Shown here: positions 24,294 to 30,997 of the stretch, piece by piece | Layout: each line of letters starts with the position of its first letter | How positions within the stretch are numbered: the first letter of the stretch is position 1 | Source: a virus | Virus record (IMG/VR): IMGVR_UViG_3300020061_000015 | Location: 1-35,138 of that record | Direction: 5' to 3' (one strand) | Length of the DNA: 35,138 nucleotides | Position numbers and translations under genes: made by a program | The notes under the pieces: model-generated | Databases searched by the model: none | The model's input: the letters and a program-made list of their open reading frames with translations, nothing else | Told to the model about the DNA's origin: nothing

Positions 24294-24485
24294 TTAGTCC
24301 TCCCTGGTCGCGTAAGCTACGGCTGACAGAAGCGCCCTGGCGTGAACGACAGCTGAGTCCGCATCTACCAGTTGATGCCCTACGTAGACGGCACCGTCTT
24401 TGACGCGGACCGTCGACGGCAGGAATATCACGCCGCCCTCAGATCCGTACGGCTTGGCTGGGATCGGTGCGACTGAATGGTTCAT
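24294..24485 (-). CDS. small protein, unknown
   Basis: A 63-residue protein (PSTVRVKDGAVYVGHQLVDA, DSAVVHARALLSAVAYA), with a beta-like centre and a C-terminal helix. ATGA overlap with the upstream gene and a one-base gap to the following mini-gene place it firmly in the operon. The following gene's ribosome site lies in its last codons. No family recognised. Confidence 0.72.
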   Translation of the reverse strand: MNHSVAPIPAKPYGSEGGVIFLPSTVRVKDGAVYVGHQLVDADSAVVHARALLSAVAYATRED

Positions 24486-24775
24486 TTGCCGTCTATGCAG
24501 TCAGCGAATGTGTACCCATAGTACGGACTGGTGACCAGCTCGCAGTAGTGTCGTCGAGCGGTATCTCGCTCTTGGTCAGCGCGGGCGTCTGCCCGCTGCG
24601 CCAACACATAGATAACACAAAAGGTTATGGCCGCGACGATCAGCACGATCGCTATCGCGGCTCGCTTACGGGCGATTGACCGGAGCCGCAGGTCCTCTCG
24701 CAGGGCTTCTATGCTCTCCGATGTCGTCGAAGCGGGGGTCCAGTGGTCTTGCTCGAGCGGTCGCTTGCTAATCAT
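24482..24775 (-). CDS. single-span membrane protein, unknown
   Basis: A 97-residue protein starting at ATG 24775 (GAGG site seven bases upstream); an upstream in-frame ATG at 24829 would run through the previous gene. The N-terminal half is charged and helical (ESIEALREDLRLRSIARKRA). A membrane span follows (AAIAIVLIVAAITFCVIYVL), then a polar tail with two Cys (HYCELVTSPYYGYTFADC). The tail could carry a disulfide if outside. ATGA overlaps on both sides. Confidence 0.75.
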   Translation of the reverse strand: MISKRPLEQDHWTPASTTSESIEALREDLRLRSIARKRAAIAIVLIVAAITFCVIYVLAQRADARADQERDTARRHYCELVTSPYYGYTFADCIDGK

Positions 24776-24858
24776 TTTTCGTCCTCTACGGGGTCTGTGG
24801 TGAAATCGTCTGTAATCCATGCTAGCCACAACGTGGCGAGTTTGTCAAATGGATTCAT
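24772..24858 (-). CDS. 28-residue mini-protein
   Basis: Very short ORF (MNPFDKLATLWLAWITDD, ending DPVEDEK) lying exactly between two genes with ATGA overlaps at its start (24855-24858) and end (24772-24775). A hydrophobic, Trp-rich helix is followed by an acidic tail. The perfect double coupling is the main argument that it is translated. Function unknown. Confidence 0.6.
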   Translation of the reverse strand: MNPFDKLATLWLAWITDDFTTDPVEDEK

Positions 24859-24998
24859 GACTGCGCCGCCGCATACTGAGACATGAGCCACTTCGACGCC
24901 GCCGCGTGTCCCTGCTCGTTGGCTACGAAAAGATAGTGCTCCATGATCTCCATGGGTTGTGTCGCCGCCCAAAGCTTGAGATGAAGATCTGCGCTCAT
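24855..24998 (-). CDS. 47-residue helical mini-protein
   Basis: Read from the minus strand: ATG at 24998 with AGGAG about seven bases upstream, stop overlapping the next ATG. Sequence MSADLHLKLWAATQPMEIME then HYLFVANEQGHAAASKWLMS is an amphipathic helical hairpin. Unknown function. The ribosome site and start/stop coupling support a real gene. Confidence 0.72.
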   Translation of the reverse strand: MSADLHLKLWAATQPMEIMEHYLFVANEQGHAAASKWLMSQYAAAQS

Positions 24999-25042
24999 GG
25001 TGTGCTCCTACTGATCGATTTACATGTACTCTACGCTGCCAA

Positions 25043-25240
25043 TTACAGGTAGTCAACGACTAGTCCGAGCTGTCGGGCCATGCGAATAATCCGGTGGCTC
25101 ACAACTGCTGCTTGAATCTGATCGAATACGGATATGACATCTTGGGGGCAGCCCGGGAACCAGTGCTCGACCGTGTCCGCGAAACTGGACTCTTCGACTG
25201 TCTCAGTCCGTCCAGTGATCTCGTCTGTGATTCTTACCAT
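25043..25240 (-). CDS. first gene of leftward small-gene operon, unknown
   Basis: A 65-residue protein with a GGAGG site (on the minus strand, about 25252-25256) before ATG at 25240. It has an acidic N-terminus (RITDEITGRTETVEESSFAD) and a helical C-terminus (IQAAVVSHRIIRMARQLGLV). It is the first gene after the putative promoter and palindrome. Being promoter-proximal it may be a regulator, but no helix-turn-helix can be assigned with certainty. Confidence 0.7.
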   Translation of the reverse strand: MVRITDEITGRTETVEESSFADTVEHWFPGCPQDVISVFDQIQAAVVSHRIIRMARQLGLVVDYL

Positions 25241-25271
25241 CTTTGATCGCCTCCGACAAGGTCTTCTATGA

Positions 25272-25305
25272 TGTAACTCACGTTACACTTATGTGTCACA
25301 TAAGT
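25272..25305. promoter_or_regulatory. palindromic operator-like pair
   Basis: ACTTATGTG-T-CACATAAGT (25287-25305) is a perfect inverted repeat of nine-base arms with a single central base. Next to it, TGTAAC-TCAC-GTTACA (25272-25287) is another dyad with six-base arms. Together they cover the putative -35, spacer and -10 of the leftward promoter. Such symmetry right over a promoter is the usual form of a dimeric repressor site. The cognate protein is not identified. Confidence 0.6.
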
Positions 25306-25308
25306 CAA
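25280..25308 (-). promoter_or_regulatory. putative promoter of leftward small-gene operon
   Basis: On the minus strand, TTGACT (25308-25303) is followed 17 bases later by TAACGT (25285-25280), a fair -35 and a weak -10. A second -35-like GTGACA is contained in the same palindrome. It sits between a strong terminator and the first gene of the operon (start 25240), exactly where a promoter is needed. The start point is not determinable. Confidence 0.4.
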
Positions 25309-25311
25309 CGG

Positions 25312-25347
25312 AAACGCCCCAGATAATGTCGGTTATCTGGGGCGTTT
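25312..25347. terminator. perfect 15-bp-stem bidirectional terminator
   Basis: AAACGCCCCAGATAA (25312-25326) and TTATCTGGGGCGTTT (25333-25347) are exact complements around a six-base loop, TGTCGG. On the plus strand it is followed by CTTATTTTAATTT; on the minus strand the stem itself ends in GTTT. It would stop the big leftward replication operon after the gene ending at 25411, and also stop any rightward read-through. Confidence 0.88.
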
Positions 25348-25410
25348 CTTATTTTAATTTGTCACGGCTCGGTTGGCCTTAGCCGCGCGGCTGTGTCAGT
25401 GTACCACAGA

Positions 25411-25854
25411 CTACTTGTACACCTCAGATACGACCTTAGCGACGTGTACGTCCTCTTCGGGTGTGGTGTCGACGGGAATCCACGCGGGCTGGTTGCCGTT
25501 ACGTGGCTGCCCGCGGCCGATCTTGAGGATGACAGCCTCTCCGATCTTGCGCCGCAGCGACGACACCAGGACCTTGCCGATTACGAGGGCATCTTTGACC
25601 TCTTTGCCTGCGTCGTCGCCAGAGCATACGAGGAAGTCAGCGCGGACACCGTCAACGGACTTGCCGTTGATCTCAATCGCTGCTGGCTCGAACGCGCCCG
25701 GGTAGACGGCAAGAAGCTCTCCAGCATAGTCGGTGATCTTGACGATCCCGCTGGGGGCATGGCCGAGCTTTAGGCTGCCCCGGCCTGCTGTACTGAGCGC
25801 CGGGCGACTAGTCTGCGCGGTCTCTGCCGGTACGAAATCAAATGGACTTGGCAT
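25411..25854 (-). CDS. conserved phage protein, possible ssDNA-binding
   Basis: A 147-residue protein; ATG at 25854 with AGGAG site is chosen over an upstream in-frame start inside the exonuclease gene. The N-terminus MPSPFDFVPAETAQTSRPAL is followed by a beta-rich body (GIVKITDYAGELLAVYPGAF, RADFLVCSGDD, ALVIGKVLVSSLRRKIGEAV). Proteins of this style lie beside exonuclease genes in actinophages and look like OB-fold ssDNA-binding or recombination helper proteins. This is inferred from context, not from a clear motif. It is the last gene before the terminator. Confidence 0.6.
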   Translation of the reverse strand: MPSPFDFVPAETAQTSRPALSTAGRGSLKLGHAPSGIVKITDYAGELLAVYPGAFEPAAIEINGKSVDGVRADFLVCSGDDAGKEVKDALVIGKVLVSSLRRKIGEAVILKIGRGQPRNGNQPAWIPVDTTPEEDVHVAKVVSEVYK

Positions 25855-25870
25855 TGCTATGCTCCTGAAT

Positions 25871-26911
25871 TTAGTGTTGTTTTGAAATGGTTGCCAGACG
25901 GCGCTTACCCAAAAGGGTGTGGCTCGTCGTCCAGTCCTTGGTATTCTGCTCCCACAGAGTAACAAGCTCTTCACGCGATTGTACCGCGTTGATTTGTGCG
26001 ACTAGTGCTGTACTAGTCGATGGTATCTGGAAGCTGCCCATGTCCCGGTCACGCTGAAGCTCGGACACCTGCTTGGACACGGTGAGATATGTCCGGCCCT
26101 TGGCCAGAGATATCGGGATGATGTGCACCTTCGGAACCGGAGCCATCACAGGCACATGGATAATCAGGGCATAATCCGTACGGAATGGCGGTGGCTCAAC
26201 CCACTCGCCCTTCTCCTGATCAAACATAAACTCGGATGTCTGGTATGCCGCCATCTGCTGCGCGATCTCCTGCCACCCGAACTTCACATCCTTACCGCTC
26301 TTGATATCGGCCAATACGATGCTTTCGTCTGACAGCATGTACGCCCGGTCAAACGTCCCCGCCACACCGTACGCCTGATTGATCACAACCTGCTCTATCA
26401 GCTCGGGACAGACCAGAATGTTAGCCTCAAGCAGCGCGGCTTGGTAGGCGACGACGTAAGGCTGGAACATCTTAGGTACGTCGCCAGCTTCGCCTAGCCC
26501 ACGGTCGACCCACTCACACCAGGCGTGGAGAGCGGTGCCCATCTTAGCGGCGCGGTTACCCCCACCCAAGTCGAACGCATGGTCGGCCACGGCCTGAAGC
26601 TGCTTGTTGTACTCGCGATCTGGCATGGACCCCTCGTCAGCCGCCAGATTGATCAGCTTCTCTACCAGGAGCGGATCACGCCCGTTATCCTGCGCCTCCA
26701 GCGCCTCCGCGGCGATGCCGGTGAGGGTCAGCCGCATCTTCCATTTCTCAAGTCCAGCCTTATCCGACGATTTAGACTTGAGAGTAGATACGCGCGTCCA
26801 CGCTTCCTCCGATCCGGTGGACGGGTCGGGCAGAATATACCGGCCCATGTAGTCCCGTTTGGGTTCCTTGCCCATCCTGGGGGGCAGTGGGATATCTTCT
26901 AAATTCACCAC
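25871..26911 (-). CDS. RecB/Cas4-like exonuclease (PD-(D/E)XK)
   Basis: A 346-residue nuclease of the RecB/Cas4/YqaJ-like group, used for phage recombination or DNA processing. Signature: GTALHAWCEWVDRG (H129), then YGVAGTFDRAYM (D188), then VLADIKSGKDVKFG with D202 and K204, and QEIAQQMAAYQ (Q219). This is the H...GxxD...D-x-K...Q-x2-x-Y arrangement. Start GTG at 26911, or the next GTG at 26908 which overlaps the previous stop. It neighbours the possible ssDNA-binding protein, a typical pairing. Confidence 0.88.
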   Translation of the reverse strand: MVNLEDIPLPPRMGKEPKRDYMGRYILPDPSTGSEEAWTRVSTLKSKSSDKAGLEKWKMRLTLTGIAAEALEAQDNGRDPLLVEKLINLAADEGSMPDREYNKQLQAVADHAFDLGGGNRAAKMGTALHAWCEWVDRGLGEAGDVPKMFQPYVVAYQAALLEANILVCPELIEQVVINQAYGVAGTFDRAYMLSDESIVLADIKSGKDVKFGWQEIAQQMAAYQTSEFMFDQEKGEWVEPPPFRTDYALIIHVPVMAPVPKVHIIPISLAKGRTYLTVSKQVSELQRDRDMGSFQIPSTSTALVAQINAVQSREELVTLWEQNTKDWTTSHTLLGKRRLATISKQH

Positions 26912-27065
26912 TTGGGTACCCCGTCCGATGGGAATATCTCATCTAGAAGCCTGTTGAACTCGCGAAGTTCTCTGCGGTCGTCGCGCATGTGCATGGACCA
27001 AACGACACACCCGCCGAGGAGCAAAATCGCCGACGCCCACAAGACAGCTAGTACAACAAATCCTA

Positions 27066-27069
<4 letters not shown>
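26905..27069 (-). CDS. 54-residue membrane mini-protein
   Basis: Read from the minus strand: ATG at 27069 overlapping the stop of the Ala-rich gene (ATGA), stop TGA at 26905-26907 overlapping the exonuclease start. The first 25 residues are a membrane span or signal anchor (GFVVLAVLWASAILLLGG, then CVV), followed by a charged helix (RDDRRELREFNRLLDEIF). A Cys after GG gives a lipobox-like LGGC at residues 18-21, so a lipoprotein is possible. Function unknown. Confidence 0.75.
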
Positions 27070-27848
<779 letters not shown>

Positions 27849-27892
27849 GTTCTGCCTTTTCTGTTGAGTTGCGCTTCTGTTTAATCGAGAGT

Positions 27893-30541
27893 TTACACGT
27901 CAAGACGGTATGATGCAAGCGTCTGACTTATGTCATCACTTAATCGTGACTTACTTTTTGTCTCCGGGTTGCGTATGCCTAGACCTCGCGCGTACCGCAC
28001 TTGTGCCTCGCTCGGAGCGCGCGTACCTTTACGCCACGGCGCGGCTCGTTTTGACAGGGAAGGGTCTAGCTCATGCGCGTGACGCTCGGCTATGGCCTTG
28101 GCGACGGTCAAATCTGCCCAGCTGGACGCCAATTTCTCGTCTGTGTACAGCCCACCATCTGCCAGCCATCCCCCGAGCGCGGGCCCCTTGACAGCCAGTT
28201 GTCCGACGCGAAACAGGTCATTTTCCTCCCACAGGAAAATCAGCCAGTCGCCGGCGGGTATGAATCGTGCACCGCGGTGTGTGCGTAACCACAGAGCCTC
28301 GCTGTCTCCGAAGAGATCACGATCGATTACGGTGCCCTCAAGTTCGATCTTCCCGACCGGCTCGGAGGCTTCGATCGCTTCGGCCAGCTCCTGCGGCAGC
28401 TCGTCGTCATCGCGCCCTACCCGTGCGTATGGCGAATCTGGTACGAGCTTGTCCAGTGTGTGTAACGTATGAATACGGTTCACGTCGCACACGTCCAGTA
28501 CGAGGCAGTCCGTTTTGCCGGTGTCCGGGCTGGGCCGCAACCCTCTGCCGATGCACTGCTGGTATAGGCTTGCTGATTGTGTCGGCCGCGCCATGACGAT
28601 GCAGTCGATGGCGGGGAGGTCGAATCCCTCTGTAAGCACTCCGACGCTGACGATCACGCGGATATCACCATCTCGCAGTGACTGATATATAAATGACCGT
28701 TTGAGTTTGTCGGTGGTACCTACCACCACCTCACTGGGCAGATCGCAGGCGTCCAAGTCTACAGATAGCCGGATAGCGCTGGCTACCGTAGGCACAAAGA
28801 CCAAAATGCGCCGGCGGTCCTTCGCATGGTTAACTACAGCCTTGGCGATGTCAACACTGGCATCCTCCACCGCTTCGCCTAGCTGGCCCTCCTGGAAATC
28901 ACCCTTGCTGGTTTTCACCTGTGATAGGTCTAGCGACTCCAGTACCACGGCCTTGCCGATGGGGCGCACCAGGTGGCCTTCGGCTATGCCCTCCCGGATG
29001 CCTTTGCTGTATGCGACGGATTCCCACACGTCGGCTAACATTTTCTGATCTGATCTATCCATTGTCGCGGTAACGCCGACCGCGATCGTGTCGGAAAAGC
29101 ACCCCAGCTGGGCCAGCGTTTCCATGTATGTGCGCGCCACAGAATGATGGCATTCGTCAACCACGACCAAACCCACATCTTTGATCTGCTCTAGCCGGGC
29201 TGGATTGGCGAGTGTCTGAATCGAGCCGATGACCACATCGGGGCCTGTCTCGTTGCGCTCTGCTTTTACAATGCCTACAGTCACCTCCGGATCGATCGCC
29301 AGCACATTATCCTTAAGCTGCTCCAGCAGCTCATGCCGGTGCGCGAGGATGAGCACACGCCGGCCGCGGCGCTCCGGCTTTCCGTTGACCACACCGTCTG
29401 GGTGCCCGACGTGATCCGCCGCCAGCCGGGCGATTACGGTGGAGTTATGCGTAATGACATACCGGCGGCCGGCGGCGAACGTCTGCTTGGGGTGTGCAAC
29501 TGTTATGCATGTACAATTCTCTACGCCTGCCAATACAACATCTACTATTGCGCGGCGTGGTTGGAAAATCCTGCGGGGCGCTTGATTCCTAGCCTTGCGC
29601 GGGGTGCTGAACGCTTCAATATCGGAAGGCATTAGTATGCATACCAAATACTCGTCCGGCTTGCTATCCGACCGCACGTAGTGGTTGATAGATGCGCGTC
29701 CGCCCAGCGACCACACCAGCGATACAACGTCGTTCGCCAATCTTTTTGAGCATGAATGGTAATTTACAGATCGTCTGCCGCCTGCACGACTAGATCCGTC
29801 TCCATCCATGAGCCCCTGCAGCAGGGCGACACGATCGCCCTCCGCGGCGCACAGGTAAGCCGTTGGGATGAACTTTTCTTTAGATAATTGACCCCGTATG
29901 CCCGACCGCGTGATGGCATGTGACAGCCCCGGTAGACGCCACTGCAGACCTGCGCCGTGGTCCGCGCTTACAACCGTGTACCCGTCCGCGCGTACGCGCT
30001 CTATCACATGTAAATCCGGCGTAGTCAACTGGGGGGCACGCGATTGGACAACGTAACCATTGGCTAGCAGCGCACCGGTCGTGTACGGAGCCAGAGGAAG
30101 CCCGCGTGCGGGCTGCTGCGCCGCGGCCATGACGGGTACGCGCCACACATACCCATTATCGTTTTTCTTCGGCGCGGCGGCAAGCTGGGCAGTGGTCATC
30201 ACTGCCCGGGTCCGGCCCCGATTAGCCACAGCCCACAGATGCTCTCCGTCCGCCAAAACTTCGGCGCCGTCATCAAATTTTACTAAATAGGTCTGGCGCA
30301 GCCCTTGTGGGTACACTCCGGTCACTTTAGTGGGGTGCCCGTCCTCCGCGAAAACGTATGACCCCGGGTGCAGCTCGCCCATCGTAGTGAACCCGCCCGG
30401 TATCGGAATCTCTGCGGTGTCGGGCAAGGCCTTCCCTAATCCGGTTGCCATGACCACGGCCGGGCGTAGCTGTCCCTCTGCCCACGCCTTTTGTACGGCC
30501 GCTACGGCGGCGCGCTGGTACGGACGCAGTTGTCTGCTCAC
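27893..30541 (-). CDS. DEAH-type superfamily 2 helicase with intein
   Basis: An 882-residue precursor; without the intein, a 553-residue helicase. The N-terminus LRPYQRAAVAAVQKAW is the Q-motif region. Walker A MATGLGK (31-37) is split from STVIARLA by an intein of 329 residues (38-366). Then come motif II DECHHS (D462-E463-C464-H465), motif III VTATMD, and motif VI QCIGRGLR (662-669). The C-terminal part has a small region ending VRYARGLGIRNPETKSKSRL. It likely unwinds or remodels DNA in replication or recombination. Start GTG overlaps the upstream stop (GTGA). Only the spliced protein should bind ATP. Confidence 0.93.
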   Translation of the reverse strand: MSRQLRPYQRAAVAAVQKAWAEGQLRPAVVMATGLGKALPDTAEIPIPGGFTTMGELHPGSYVFAEDGHPTKVTGVYPQGLRQTYLVKFDDGAEVLADGEHLWAVANRGRTRAVMTTAQLAAAPKKNDNGYVWRVPVMAAAQQPARGLPLAPYTTGALLANGYVVQSRAPQLTTPDLHVIERVRADGYTVVSADHGAGLQWRLPGLSHAITRSGIRGQLSKEKFIPTAYLCAAEGDRVALLQGLMDGDGSSRAGGRRSVNYHSCSKRLANDVVSLVWSLGGRASINHYVRSDSKPDEYLVCILMPSDIEAFSTPRKARNQAPRRIFQPRRAIVDVVLAGVENCTCITVAHPKQTFAAGRRYVITHNSTVIARLAADHVGHPDGVVNGKPERRGRRVLILAHRHELLEQLKDNVLAIDPEVTVGIVKAERNETGPDVVIGSIQTLANPARLEQIKDVGLVVVDECHHSVARTYMETLAQLGCFSDTIAVGVTATMDRSDQKMLADVWESVAYSKGIREGIAEGHLVRPIGKAVVLESLDLSQVKTSKGDFQEGQLGEAVEDASVDIAKAVVNHAKDRRRILVFVPTVASAIRLSVDLDACDLPSEVVVGTTDKLKRSFIYQSLRDGDIRVIVSVGVLTEGFDLPAIDCIVMARPTQSASLYQQCIGRGLRPSPDTGKTDCLVLDVCDVNRIHTLHTLDKLVPDSPYARVGRDDDELPQELAEAIEASEPVGKIELEGTVIDRDLFGDSEALWLRTHRGARFIPAGDWLIFLWEENDLFRVGQLAVKGPALGGWLADGGLYTDEKLASSWADLTVAKAIAERHAHELDPSLSKRAAPWRKGTRAPSEAQVRYARGLGIRNPETKSKSRLSDDISQTLASYRLDV
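29444..30430 (-). mobile_element. class 3-like intein with LAGLIDADG domain
   Basis: In-frame 329-residue insertion between Lys37 and Ser367 of the helicase. It begins with Ala (ALPDTAEIPIP) instead of Cys or Ser and ends VITHN followed by Ser. It has the noncontiguous triad of class 3 inteins: W66 in DGEHLWAV (block B), C308 in CTCITV (block F) and T327 in VITHN (block G; intein numbering). Two LAGLIDADG-type helices lie at 117-126 (YTTGALLANG) and 203-212 (LLQGLMDGDG). In the first, the catalytic acidic position is Asn124, so nuclease activity may be reduced or lost. Class 3 splicing uses the block F Cys for the first branched intermediate. Confidence 0.88.
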
Positions 30542-30735
30542 CGCGGCCTACCCCTACCCCCACGCCGACGGCCGGCCGTGCGGGCGTGCCACACTGCCGC
30601 CCGCTGGGCTTCCGACATTGCAAGCTCGAGTGTTTCGTGCGTGTCGTAAAGCCGGCCGCAGGGCATATAGATTGTCCACAAGCGAATACCGGACCACGGG
30701 CTGACTTCGCTTGTCACGCGCCACCTAGTATTCAC
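30538..30735 (-). CDS. small basic protein, unknown
   Basis: A 65-residue protein; GTG at 30735 is chosen because GGAGG lies six bases upstream. A later GTG at 30717 is an alternative, and the long ORF extension to 30831 overlaps the previous gene. The core SEVSPWSGIRLWTIYMPCGR looks like a beta sheet. The C-terminus is a basic Arg/Gly tail (TAGRRRGGRGRPR), suggesting nucleic acid binding. It overlaps the helicase start (GTGA). Confidence 0.62.
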   Translation of the reverse strand: MNTRWRVTSEVSPWSGIRLWTIYMPCGRLYDTHETLELAMSEAQRAAVWHARTAGRRRGGRGRPR

Positions 30736-30988
30736 TGACCGCCTCCGCCGCGGTTTTATTCGCCGTGTTGAATTCTTCGTCGATCCTGTAGTACGAATCA
30801 AGTAACAGGCTAGCAACAATTGGGTCGCCAAACACGCCGTGGTTCTGCGCGTCTTCTTTTACAGCTATACCCGCCAGGTACAGCACCGCGGCGAGGTCTG
30901 CGGTTCGCAAAATAGTCAAGTCCGCTTTCTCCCTGCGGGCGTCTACCAAAGTATTAAATTTATTGTGGATGTCGTCGTATGTGGCCAT
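30725..30988 (-). CDS. small helical protein, unknown
   Basis: An 87-residue protein with AGGATAGGG before ATG at 30988. Mostly helical and acidic (MATYDDIHNKFNTLVDARRE, RTADLAAVLYLAGIAVKEDA, SYYRIDEEFNTANKTAAEAV). Sits between the primase-helicase fusion and the helicase genes. No family recognised; possibly a replication accessory protein, by context only. Confidence 0.72.
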   Translation of the reverse strand: MATYDDIHNKFNTLVDARREKADLTILRTADLAAVLYLAGIAVKEDAQNHGVFGDPIVASLLLDSYYRIDEEFNTANKTAAEAVSEY

Positions 30989-30997
30989 GTCCCTATC

